This document shows, one piece after another, positions 1-8,486 of a DNA stretch of 10,838 nt. The notes beneath the pieces were generated by a model. The model searched no databases. It saw only the letters and a program-made list of their open reading frames with translations, and was not told where the DNA came from. The translations under genes and the position numbers were made by a program. The DNA comes from Cyclostephanos tholiformis. Lineage: Eukaryota; Bacillariophyta; Thalassiosirophyceae; Thalassiosirales; Thalassiosiraceae. Every line of letters starts with the position of its first letter. The stretch's first letter is position 1. The stretch spans positions 1 through 10,838 of the forward strand of contig JALLPB010001388.1 of the NCBI GenBank assembly GCA_036939975.1. Reading direction: 5' to 3'.

Positions 1-1144
1 ACGTACTACTAAGAAAAAATAAAAATTATCAGATCAAGTTTTCCTTCTTGAGAGGATAGATATTGGAAATTTAACTATTAATAGTTGAGGTAGAGGAGCA
101 TGATCAGTGAGGCGTAATGTGCCATGAGGATTCCAAATGTTGAAATGAATTCGCCATTGTACCATTGAGTGGTACTTCTGCAGGCATCAATGTAGTTGTT
201 GTTACCCATAATTAAGATGCGGGTATCATTAGGGAAACAACACCAGTCACAATGAAGTTTGGGATAGACAAAACCATACTCCCAAGTTGTATGCTTGCTC
301 AGTGGATGATATAGGCAAGCTATATGTCCGTGATCCCATGCATCCTGTAGTGTCCCTCAAAGGTATCTCTTGAGCGGTACATTTGCAGTTCATCTGGAGT
401 TGTCAGGAGTGGATCAAGATCTTCAGGCCATGAGGATCCAGTCATCATTGGATCAGCACCCGTAGGAGGAATCTTTAGTGGTTTTGCAGGAGTCAGTTCA
501 GTGTTGAAGAGAACATTTGGGGTTGGAGCTGCTGGAGTATCGACTTCACTGTCATCGGCATCACAATTTACAATGGACATGTTGTCCTCCACAACATATC
601 TTATGTCATCATGTTGATCTAATGCCTCCACTTGAACCTGAGCTCCATCATACAAAAGCTCCTTGGGTGGTCATTTCCTGTTGTCCACATTCTCTCCAAG
701 ATAGTTGTGGGAAGAAAAAATTGTCATGCAAAGAATGGACTCCATATCATCATGATCTATCATCATAGATTCATCAACAACATCGGTCTCCTCTTTTGCC
801 TCTTCATCAACATTGGTCTCATCTCTCCTCTGCATCAAGCATTTTGTCAACAAATTCTTTGTCACTGCCCTCATCAAGGTCAATTATATTGTTCTCAGTA
901 ACAAATTTCTTTAGCAGATTGTCACGGCTAATCCGACGGCGCTTGGATATGGTTTCGCATTGACGCATTGTGTCAACAGACACCTTAATAGGTGCATGAT
1001 AACTCTGTCCAAATATTGCCATGCAACTCTTGACAACACCCATAATCTGACCAAGAATCAACATCCAGTTGTCCTCCAGACCAATCAATTGTCATTCATT
1101 CAGAATCAATTGCATTACACACTTTTTACAAGCTTATTGCCATT

Positions 1145-1405
1145 CTCAACAGATCCTTGATCACGTGGTGTTCAAGGCCGACCTGTCACAACAAAGCAGT
1201 GTGGGTTATTCCCTTTAAGCAACCTCACTACAGTCCTGGCAACAAGTTCGAATGCCGGATAAAGTGCATTCTTTTGTGGGAGAGGGGGTAGGTATATGAG
1301 ACCAGTTGAGTGGTCTTTTACAGTCATGATCCACCTTTGAAGACAGCCATAAATGTCTGGTTTCCTCAGTGCACACATATCAATTAGATCAACTTGAAAT
1401 CGGTT
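1145..1405 (-). other. DDE integrase catalytic core, middle Asp segment missing
   Basis: The frame reads FQVDLIDM with the first catalytic Asp at 1390-1388, then TVKDHSTGLIYL, and later VTGRP, a TGA (1174-1172), and TPRDQGSVEN with the catalytic Glu at 1147-1145. These are standard hallmarks of an rve-type integrase core. The expected middle motif (HTDNG-like, with the second Asp) is absent: FELV is followed directly by the VVRLLKG segment that normally comes after it. First Asp to Glu is 81 codons in one frame, about 20 fewer than I expect for this family. The product would be catalytically dead even without the stop. Beyond the Glu the frame shifts, and LILNE is followed by a TGA (1094-1092) and then a segment leading into the linker. 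Confidence 0.78.
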
Positions 1406-1439
1406 TCAAAACTCAGATGATATGATGGCTTTTTGGCTC

Positions 1440-1610
1440 CTTTGCGAGTTGGCACATGGGGTGTTTCTGCATGCACACAGATCATTGAGTGCAGTATATT
1501 TTTACGAGTTCTGCAGTAATGCTGTAGTATGTTGCTTGGCCATTGCCTTCGTATGATTGATGGCCAAGTGACCAGCCTTCCAATGAGCCTCTGTAATAAT
1601 ATTGAACACA
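1440..1610 (-). other. Integrase N-terminal HHCC-like zinc region
   Basis: Upstream of the catalytic core, one minus-strand frame reads EAHWKAGHLAINHTKAMAKQ with His residues spaced as in integrase zinc domains (first His at 1585-1583). The following stretch, around 1490-1440, contains Cys codons close together (CACRNTPC in one frame, CVHAETPHVP in another) just before Lys-rich KGAKKP. This fits the His-His-Cys-Cys finger that precedes rve cores, here broken by frameshifts between the His and Cys halves. Exact liganding residues cannot be assigned. Confidence 0.5.
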
Positions 1611-2084
1611 TCAAGCATGTGCAAGACAACCTTTCCACTCCACTTTTTTGTGAATAAGAATTTTTGCTGTGGTCCCATCAAGGTTTTAGGCATCATCACC
1701 CTTGAAATCCCTAGAATAATTGTAGCCCTCAGTGTTCTGCTTGTGGAAGCAATACATAGCAATAGCATCAAGGTCATCATTGGTGGCAGATGTGAGTGCG
1801 TCACTGTCCCCCCAATTTGACAGAACTCAAACCATATCATTGTAAAGATCGACACTCTTTACCTTCTTATGCTTATTAGGGACACAATCATGAGCATTGT
1901 CAAGAGGTATGCCATGGATTTTGATACAAAAAGACTCCCTAAAGAAAAACACATGATGCTGCTCAATGACTATGGCATGGGCATTTGCCTGTGCACCAAC
2001 ATCATTGTCATTGGCACCCTCAAGGATCGCTTTTGCCTGATTGGCAAGGTGCGTGTCGTACCTAGGGAGGGATGAAGACATCAT

Positions 2085-2607
2085 GACAGTGTGACCAATT
2101 TGGGGATAAGATGAGTGGATGGGGCATGCGGCATGGATGCAGTGGATCAGAGGGGGCTCATGGTTGATGGGGCTTCTCTAGATTTTCTTCAACCAATGCT
2201 CAGATGGAGTATTGATAATGAGTAGCCGAGTAGTCAGTAATGCGGGGAATAGACAGTTTTTTTCAAAACTGTATAATATGAATGCCATTATATATAATTT
2301 TGCTATACATGATTCCTTATTATATATAAATGATCCTGTAAAATTATGTATAACAACATTATATGTAATGCCATTATACATAATTAGCACAAATTATTTA
2401 TAATGGCACTATATATAATTGCAGTTATGAATAGTTGGCACCCTTGGGAGCCAGTTATATATAATTTTTATTTTAGTAAAAAAATGAGCAGGATTAATTT
2501 TATATAATTCCATTATAAGTAATTTACTGGATCAACTATATATGATAAGAAATTATCTATAATTGGAGTCACAGAATCTACAAAATCTCGAAGAATACCC
2601 CAAGTAG
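2085..2607. repeat. AT-rich gap with tandem hairpins and a degenerate repeated motif
   Basis: There is no credible coding here. The stretch 2254-2545 is AT-rich and structured. Hairpins seen: 2254-2260 with 2265-2271 (perfect 7 bp, 4-nt loop); 2286-2298 with 2319-2332 (one bulged base); 2342-2353 with 2374-2385 (perfect 12 bp, 20-nt loop); 2392-2402 with 2410-2420 (one mismatch, 7-nt loop); and 2436-2443 with 2446-2453 (GC-rich, one mismatch, 2-nt gap). A motif close to CCATTATATATAATT recurs at about 2285, 2371, 2404, 2451 and 2510. It could be a miniature element, a regulatory or 5' region of one of the flanking elements, or decayed simple sequence. No terminal inverted repeats or target duplication could be fixed. 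Confidence 0.6.
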
Positions 2608-3670
2608 GTTATTTTTAAGGAACTAGAACAAATCTTCAGATTGCTAAACTCAACCTCCAAAAAGCTAAGTAACAAAGCACAGTACATTAGAAAAAGCTGG
2701 AAATATGTGGCAAGGATGAAGCACATAATTCAAATGGCCAAGGATTATGGATGTGTAGAATATTTTTGGGAGCCCCATGCTCACCTGAGTGATTTGACTT
2801 ATAGCAATTCTACTCCAGCCAAAGCAAAATGTCAGGTTGAAGTGGCCCAGAAGCATATCAATTATGAAGTTGTGATAAACCCCAGAGGAACTGGTTGGCT
2901 GGACCATATCTTGCCCATCATGCACACAACTACAGGCTTGCATGTGGTGAGTTATTCGCTTTGGTATGTCCTGATGAACTTTGTCAAAATGATTGATAAC
3001 CACGCTCTAATTGCAGAGGCCCATCAAGAGGACATCTCTTTGCCAACACATATAATTATCCCAAACACTCCAGAGGCAGAATGCTTGGTCGGTATGATGA
3101 ATAAAAATCTACCCGCTTTTTTGTCAAACATGCTGAAGGAGCAGGGGCTTCTGGATGACTTCATTGATGACCTTCTCAGAAATTCATGGCTGCGAGGCAA
3201 AGATGCTAGCTAAAACATATGAATGTACATGGGATCCTGTTACTAAAGCCATTACCACAGAAGAGGAAGTATCTCAGGCTGCAAAGAATAAAGGCCTTTG
3301 AAGGAGCTGCATGGTTTAATGATGAATTTGGTTTGCTTGCCAAAAATTCATGAAATCAGAAACATTTCACGGCTCCAGAGGCAATATTTAACCTAGTTGA
3401 GACAGGTTTGCATAAGTCCATCCATGATTGTCATGAATGACACCAAAACCACAATGGACCAGAGTTTCTGCAGGGACACCTCCCAGGAGGGAAGCGCATA
3501 GGAGAGTCGCAGATACAGCTGGGATGGTTGACCTGACAGAAAGTACCAGCAACTCCGCATCCCACACAAGCTCATCACCTTCAGATGACTCGAGCTCAAG
3601 CAACTAAGGGTCGAGTCTCCAAACTTCCGGCAATAGCACGGATGGTACAAGTGTGGCCCATGGTGGATAG
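2608..3670 (+). pseudogene. ORF1: gag-like protein remnant with Ser-rich tail
   Basis: The longest clean stretch of the window runs from 2608 to TAA 3211-3213 without a stop, about 200 residues, and has no convincing ATG start. The peptide then continues in frame 2 from 3197 (MLAKTYECTWDP, then an EEE-rich stretch) to TGA 3299-3301, in frame 3 from 3291 (AFEGAAWFNDEFG, APEAIFNL, then KSIHD), and in frame 2 from about 3476 into a Ser/Asp/Thr-rich low-complexity tail ending near 3670 after stops at 3605 and 3668. The order and the Ser-rich end resemble the ORF1 protein found upstream of this ORF2 type in diatom elements (from memory). Its role is inferred from position: an RNA-binding or particle-forming partner of ORF2. 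No zinc knuckle or RRM is visible, and the main block matches no named domain I can recall. KSIHDCH may have been an Arg codon (CGT to TGT), in line with the C-to-T pattern elsewhere. Confidence 0.68.
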
Positions 3671-3986
3671 TTGGTACCAGCTACCTCTCCTCATCCATAG
3701 GAGGGGCACAGTGAACAGCATCAAGTGGAGGGGTTAATGATCATGAAAGTTCTAAATGGAAGAATAGATCTGGGGGAACACTTCACGTGGTCAGCAATAT
3801 TAGAGCACATGCAAGTGAGTTTAGGAAAAGATTAAATTGATAGATGTGGATGGTACCCACATAAAGGCCAGGACAAGGATATGGATGAATGTCATGAGTC
3901 ACAAATGGATGAATGTCATGAGTCACAAAACAGTCCTTCAAATCCTGTCCTAACAAGCACATCAGTACCATCGAAAGTTGAGTGTT
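3671..3986 (+). other. ORF1-ORF2 junction region
   Basis: Frame 2 stays largely open here, with stops at 3701 and 3833, reading LGEHFTWSAILEHMQ and later a His/Asp/Ser-rich stretch that includes the 24-bp tandem duplication at 3881-3928. Whether it belongs to the end of ORF1 or the start of ORF2 cannot be decided; no domain is recognised. The frame moves to that of ORF2 near 3980. Confidence 0.4.
3881..3928 (+). repeat. Perfect 24-bp tandem duplication
   Basis: Two identical 24-bp units lie head to tail at 3881-3904 and 3905-3928, beginning ATGGATGAATG and ending GAGTCACAA. The length is eight codons, so the duplication preserves the frame and gives MDECHESQ twice. Absolute identity against an otherwise eroded background suggests a recent slip or duplication, younger than most other lesions. 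Confidence 0.95.
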
Positions 3987-4149
3987 ATGCCTGGGGACCC
4001 TTATCATTCTTGGTCCATTGATGAAATAGGGATGCTTGAAACCTTGCGGTTTTTTAGGATTAGCAAAAATGAAATTAGTGAAATTAATGATATTCAGGTC
4101 CCAGACAAAATGCTTCAAGTCCACGGCTATGCTCCACCAAAAATGGCTG

Positions 4150-4959
4150 AGAGGACCATACACTTGCTTTATGAGAATGTCCGGCTTCTGCAACCGACTC
4201 TGTGGAAATGAAAAAATCAAAAGGTCCAAAGAAATTCATGATGATCTTGATGTGAATGTAGTGGCATATTCCAATATAGGCTCAACATGAAACACAAGAA
4301 GAATGCCAATGGTGTCATCAGATTATTTAAAGGGGGGGGAGTCTGCAATTCAGTCTATTGTGGCACACAACATTCATGAGAACATTAGACAAATTCAGCA
4401 AGGTGGGACCAGCCTATTTCTCTTTGATCATCTTACAGAGCAAATGGACTGCAACAAATGTAGCAAGGATGAATCAGGGCTCGGGCAGTGGACCTTTTTA
4501 ACCTTGCAGGGGAATGGAATACAGACAAGAGTGGTGTATAGTTAAAACCCGTGCAGTAGTGCAAAATTGAATAGTGGTACAATGTATCAACAACATAGGC
4601 AATACTTCGTATCAAAATGGAAAGACCTGACATGCCCCAGGAAGAAATTCCATTATGATTTAATAAGCCTGTTGAAGAAATGGTGCAAAGTGGGAGACTG
4701 CCGCTTGGTGTGATTGGATGCAAACAAGGATATTTACAAAAAGTCTCTAGGAAAATCACTAACAAACCCAGAGGGCTTGAACATGCTGGAAGTAGTGGGG
4801 GAGTTTACTGGCAAGAAAGTAGGTCCTACCTCCTTTTTTGGATCAAAATTTATAGATGACATTTGGGCCATGTCTGATATTGTTGTCACCCATGCATGTA
4901 TTATGCTGGTAGGATATGGTGTAGGGGACCATCTTCTAGTGACTCCACAAGACAATACC
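4150..4959 (+). other. EEP (APE-like) endonuclease domain
   Basis: The domain opens with IHLLYENVR (frame 3, about 4155-4180), where the Asn matches the first catalytic position. It continues in frame 1 (IHDDLDVNVVAY, about 4228-4265), frame 3 (LNMKHKKNANGV, 4281 onward), and frame 1 again from 4339 to TGA 4957-4959 with only two internal stops (TAA 4543-4545, TGA 4711-4713). Catalytic-type motifs remain: DAN at 4717-4725, SD at 4873-4878 and GDH at 4924-4932. The residues after VVAY, where a metal-binding Glu is expected, are altered and lie at a frameshift, so that ligand seems lost. After GDHLL the usual hydrophobic strand and the start of the connector are missing. This fold nicks target DNA in LINEs. 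Confidence 0.78.
4332..4339 (+). other. G8 homopolymer at a frameshift
   Basis: The EEP frame is readable as frame 3 up to LFKGG and as frame 1 from GGESAIQSIVAHNIHE onward; the two join within this run of eight G. Seven G would keep the frame, so a single-base gain in the run is the simplest explanation. A sequencing or assembly error in the homopolymer cannot be excluded. Confidence 0.7.
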
Positions 4960-5600
4960 TGAAAAAACTGGAGGACGGTTTGGACTTTTATTGTCTGATA
5001 GAGCACTTAGGGCAACTGCACATGAGTCACAAATCTAAACAAGTCTTTCAAAATGGCCTCAATAAACTTGACAAGCAAAGCAAGGACATCATGCTTAACG
5101 CTGAGAGAAAATGTCATCATATTAAGTCAGATAGAATACCATTCTCTCCATTGGCAGCACTCTGGATTCATTACATTCAAGTGTATCATTCATTTCTTCC
5201 ATACCATGGGGGTTTATTTGAAATCAAGGCACTTGAAACTACCTGCTTGACAATGTGGCATTACTAACTGTCTGTCACTCACTATAGAAGAGGTTATATT
5301 GCAACTCAAAACATGCCTAAAACAGTGCAATTATTTCTGGAAGAATGGAAAATACTATAGAAAAAGCATCTCAATGATTGTCTATGTAATGTGAAGGTAG
5401 GCAATGATGAAAAAAGGGAAAAGGAAGTACTGATGATTATAAAGAGAGAAAAAGATAAAAGCTTCTGGAGACCGATCAACTACGTTATGGGTAAAGCTCG
5501 TGGAGAATCTGTTTGCCACATACTTGTTGATAGTGGAGATCAATCAGAGTCATTAATAGAAAATGTCACTCAGGAGACTGTCGAGGAAGCATTTGTTTTA
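4960..5600 (+). other. Connector between endonuclease and reverse transcriptase
   Basis: Two blocks are visible. The first (frame 3, about 4990-5265) includes KQSKDIMLNAERKCHHIKS and IPFSPLAALWI, a basic, helix-prone stretch. The second (about 5360-5600) includes KREKEVLMIIKREKDKSFWR and INYVMGKARGES. The segment joining endonuclease and first block is shorter than expected, pointing to a deletion next to 4935-4960. No catalytic motif is expected here; in related elements this is a conserved charged linker. A run of T at about 5621-5628 accompanies another frame change, after which CTGNLRGRFGYDAV is readable. Confidence 0.62.
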
Positions 5601-5893
5601 ATAACATCTACTGGAAACAGTTTTTTTTGCAGAAGCAGCACCCATATGCACTGGCAACCTAAGAGGAAGATTTGGGTACGATGCAGTTGCAACAACAGTG
5701 AAAGCCATCCTAAATGGAAAATACAAATTTCCCCCATAATTTGATCAGACAACAAAAGAAATCTGTGAGGAATGTACTCACATACGGGAAACAATATCAA
5801 TTGATTCAATGGATACTATTATCACCAAGGAACAATTGAGGAATCAATGGAGAGGCAAGACATGAGTCAACATTGTCATCCAAATGAGGGTTA

Positions 5894-6657
5894 CATTTTG
5901 GTCACTATATTGCAGGATTGCAATCGGACCACTCATCATATTTCCACGCATTGAAAGCAACTCTTATTATTTGGTGAGGAGTGGTGTTGGACGGTTGCTG
6001 GGCACGTGGACTCTCAGTCATGCTGGAGAACCAAGTTGCTATCTATTCTACTGATGGAAGCTGATTACAATGCCACAAATAAGATAATCTTTGGGCAGCA
6101 AATGCTACATCAGATGAGGAGGCATATGCTAATTCCAGAAGAAATCTATAGTTGACTGGTGGAAGATGGAACCCTAGCTAAGGTACTCTTCTATGACACA
6201 ATCCAACAAACCAGTTGGCCTGCAGGAATTAGCGCGAGAGATGCAGAGAATTGCTGTGATTGAATAGCTCATCCAATCATATCACTAAGGAAGGTACATG
6301 GATTTAATTTTCTTTGCCCAATTTCCAGGAGGACAATACATCTGGCAGTAATCATTTTTGTTGATGATTTGGACCTCAAACACTTTCAAATACACTTTCA
6401 AATGAACAGGGAGAAAACAATCTTTGAGGCACATGCGGCTCTGCAGAGTAATATTCACAACTGGGGTAGACTGCTTAGTGCAACCAGAGGGGCGCTGAAG
6501 CCTGCAAAGTGTTTTTACCATCTGACTTTGTTCTCATGGACCAATGAGGGAAAATGGCAATACAACAAAACCAATAAGTACACTGATCTGGAAATCACCA
6601 TACCTCTAGAGGATGGAAATTTGCTACCATTGAACATCTACCTGTTACAACACCAAT
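5894..6657 (+). other. Reverse transcriptase core, motif B region missing
   Basis: HFGHYIAG starts at 5894 (frame 2), a conserved entry block of this RT family, followed by FHALKATLII, TGA 5975-5977 and ARGLSVMLEN. After a short loss the peptide resumes in frame 3 at 6048 (LLMEADYNATNKIIFG) and stays in that frame to 6657 with two internal stops. Motif A keeps a catalytic Asp (GAT 6240-6242 in ARDAENC); TGA 6261-6263 follows. Motif C reads FVDD at 6357-6368, the metal-binding pair. The distance from the motif A Asp to the motif C Asp pair is only 41 codons, and no Gln-Gly motif B is seen, so tens of residues are gone. Downstream blocks EAHAALQSNIHNWGRLL and LKPAKCFYHL are well kept. Confidence 0.82.
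6381..6404 (+). repeat. 12-bp tandem duplication beside the FVDD motif
   Basis: Units CACTTTCAAATA (6381-6392) and CACTTTCAAATG (6393-6404) differ by one base. The duplication adds four codons, so the protein reads KHFQIHFQMN just after the RT motif C. The frame is preserved. Confidence 0.88.
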
Positions 6658-7655
6658 GAAGACCTTAGGACAGGTGACATACCCTACAGGTAGTTGCAGT
6701 AGAGTGTTAGCACAAATGTAAGACAAAGCACAAGGATGGGTGATCAAAGCAAAAAGGAACAAATTACACAAAGGCCATCTAAATTTCCTCATCAAGAAAC
6801 AGTTCTGGCCTGGGGTTTCTCTCAGTATTAGCAGTGTGTATGAATCATTCAAGGAATTAGTGAATGCCTCATGAGAATATACTATGATATGTTACCTGTG
6901 TTATGTGTCCGGACATCTGTGCGGAAGGAACTCAGGCAACTAGATAGATGTTTTTATGGAGTCGGTTTGCCACACACGGGAGTGAAATGTTTGTGGCCCA
7001 GATCAACAAGTTTGTGATGCACTATGGCTGTAGCTCTCAATTAGGAATACATATGTACGTATTGATGGAGATGATGATAATAGAGTGTGAAATCTCTATG
7101 CAAATTCTTTCAAAGCCATATGCACGTCATGGTAAATGGGTAACACATTGCTGATTGAAGATACTCTGATAAGTTTCATTTCTATGTGGAGCTAAGAGAA
7201 CTAGCTCTGGAGATCCCTAGAGAATAGAGAAAATGATGGCTGGATTCTGTGGGCCTTTGTAGACCTACTGAAGAAGAGCTACTTGGGCTCAATAGAGTTT
7301 GTTGCCACAAGTAGGTTATTTTCTTATCTAAGGTTTTTGATGCCAGTTGGCAAGCACTAGACAAGCAATATCTTAAGGGTCAACATTGTTTTTATCCATT
7401 AGAGAAACCATCGGAGAGGGACTTTAGGTTATGGAAAATTGCCCTAGACTTGCTTGCCCCCAGAGGAAGACCCGCTCAGCAATTGGGGAGGTGAGTAAAA
7501 AAGGGACCTAAAATATGGGGATGGCGCTATGACCTAGGTAGATTACAACTATATCATCTATGAGGAATAATTATGGATGTCTATTTACCAGTTCTGGGGG
7601 ATGGAGAGGGAAGGGGACCAAATAGGTGGACATGTTCTGAGACAGATCAACCACG
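6641..7655 (+). other. RT thumb-like and downstream conserved blocks of ORF2
   Basis: Frame 2 from 6641 reads TLGQVTYPTGS and later FLIKKQFWPGVSLSISS with one TAA. Frame 1 from 6865 reads CLMRIYYDMLP and LRQLDRCFYGVGLPHTGVK. Frame 3 from about 6980 reads FVAQINKFVMHYGC and HGKWVTHC. A further block in frame 2 from about 7286 reads LGLNRVCCHK, a TAG (7310-7312), VIFLSKVFDASWQALDKQYL, then FRLWKIALDLLAPRGRPAQQ and WGWRYD. These follow the order of the family protein between RT and RNase H. The TAG sits where Gln (CAG) is expected, again a C-to-T change. Confidence 0.7.
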
Positions 7656-7797
7656 GTGAGAGATCTGCTTATTCTGTACAGTGCATGACCCTATGTGAGG
7701 AGAGAAGGCATTCGAATGCTATGGGGATAAGCCATAGAATACCACTCATGCGGTGACATTCTGGGAGGTGCTTCAAAAACGGCAGCGTAACCAGATA

Positions 7798-8018
7798 TAG
7801 GTAATGATAAGTGAATTGTGACCACCATCCTAGAGGGGACTTGCATGGCAGTAGCAGATGAATTGTACATGAGAGATCTTTAGCCTCCAATCAATTCTGG
7901 ATAATCTGCAATGGGTAGGTAATGATAAGTGGATTGTGACCGCCATCCTAGAGGGGACTTGCATGGCAGTAGCAGACAGATCGTACATGAGATATCTGTA
8001 TCCTCAGATCCATTCTGC
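7798..8018 (+). repeat. Tandem duplication, 118-bp period, about 88% identical
   Basis: Unit 1 (7798-7900) and unit 2 (7916-8018) both begin TAGGTAATGATAAGTG and both carry CCATCCTAGAGGGGACTTGC; about 13 of 103 aligned positions differ. Each copy contains the opening RNase H motif: ADELYM in unit 1 and ADRSYM in unit 2, each with the catalytic-type Asp. Unit 1 also has a TAG where unit 2 has TAT. The bases 7901-7915 encode DNLQW, which directly precedes the motif in the family, so the period includes upstream coding sequence. Confidence 0.92.
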
Positions 8019-8166
8019 TGCACTAGTCCTTGAATGTACAAAGGGAAGAGATACGGTCTGGTGTTCCTTCCTTGATTTTCATACGGGGAGTCCTCATATG
8101 GAAATGGGGATCCTGGTTTTTGCTGAACTTCAAGTCACGCACTGGAGCAGCTCCTTCCTGAATTTT

Positions 8167-8209
8167 GGCAGAGAAATTGATTTTTTTGGCGGAGAAATTG
8201 ATATTTTTT
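8167..8209 (+). repeat. 21-22 bp tandem repeat inside the insert
   Basis: Two adjacent units, each of the form GGC, A or G, GAGAAATTGAT and a T-rich tail, lie at 8167-8187 and 8188-8209. They differ by one substitution and a small change in the T run. Confidence 0.9.
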
Positions 8210-8241
8210 GGCAGGGGTTTCCATTCGGAGATCAGCAAATA

Positions 8242-8269
8242 GAAACAGGGATGTCAAAACCCCTGTTTC
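8242..8269. repeat. Perfect 9-bp inverted repeat
   Basis: GAAACAGGG at 8242-8250 pairs with CCCTGTTTC at 8261-8269 across a 10-nt loop. A related GAAACAGGGA occurs again at 8413-8422 within the same insert, so the stem half is itself a repeated motif of this insert. Confidence 0.9.
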
Positions 8270-8294
8270 ATACAGGGACAGATCAGTCACTTAC

Positions 8295-8486
8295 CCATAC
8301 TAAAATACTATCCATTCTCACTTGGGGATCGTCCTAAAAATCAGACATTAATTCACAAAGGAGAATTCTTTTCATGTGGGGATCCCCATACCCATATTGA
8401 GATCCCCATATGGAAACAGGGAGGCAGAAAAAATTACCATTTGGAGAATCCCCGTTCCAAAATACTATCCATGCCCATTTGGGGAT
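8295..8486 (+). repeat. Direct repeat of about 35 bp inside the insert
   Basis: Copies at 8295-8329 and 8452-8486 share AAAATACTATCCAT followed by a T/C-rich stretch and TTGGGGAT; 29 of 35 positions agree, with an offset of 157 bp. The right copy abuts the point where RNase H coding resumes. Confidence 0.85.

Larger units (their letters stand above)
78..2084 (-). pseudogene. Decayed integrase-type transposon protein (element A)
   Basis: Seen: reading leftward from a real ATG at 2084-2082, one frame runs to 1611 interrupted only by TGA 1827-1829 and TAA 1686-1688. Further blocks follow in shifted frames: a His-rich zinc-binding region around 1540-1600, an integrase core at about 1405-1130, an acidic region rich in Asp/Glu at about 700-900, and a C-terminal block at 310-78 containing CDWCC (251-237) and an aromatic/Gly stretch ending at TAA 80-78. 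Family knowledge: integrases of this kind cut and join element DNA to the host genome. The blocks match, from memory, a large protein of diatom genomes that couples an integrase core to a C-terminal Ulp1-like cysteine protease; no protease block is visible here, so it is lost or lies outside the window. Inference: a dead copy with several frameshifts. It could belong to a Ginger-like DNA transposon or a gypsy-like element; no terminal repeats were found to decide. Confidence 0.72.

Noticed and set aside
1..77. Ulp1-like protease domain of the integrase element
   Set aside because: Expected from remembered relatives, but no protease motif can be read in the remaining bases.
2436..2453. GC-rich hairpin as a terminator or riboswitch element
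   Set aside because: It has a 2-nt gap between arms and no supported gene ends beside it; it is recorded only as part of the structured gap.
3783..4229. Minus-strand open frame of about 148 codons
   Set aside because: It lies opposite the junction and endonuclease start on the plus strand and includes the complement of the 24-bp duplication; no domain is recognisable.
4433..4765. Minus-strand open frame opposite the endonuclease
   Set aside because: The plus strand of the same bases carries clear EEP motifs, so this is a shadow.
2602..7322. 15-bp identity CAAGTAGGTTATTTT at 2601-2615 and 7308-7322, as a possible repeat or site pair
   Set aside because: The second copy lies inside conserved ORF2 coding sequence and the match stops abruptly; a single 15-bp match in AT-rich DNA of this length can arise by chance.
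7936..8337. Continuous 133-codon frame read as one protein
   Set aside because: Its first part is RNase H but it runs past about 8075 into the repeat-rich insert, so the fused translation is an artefact of the insertion.
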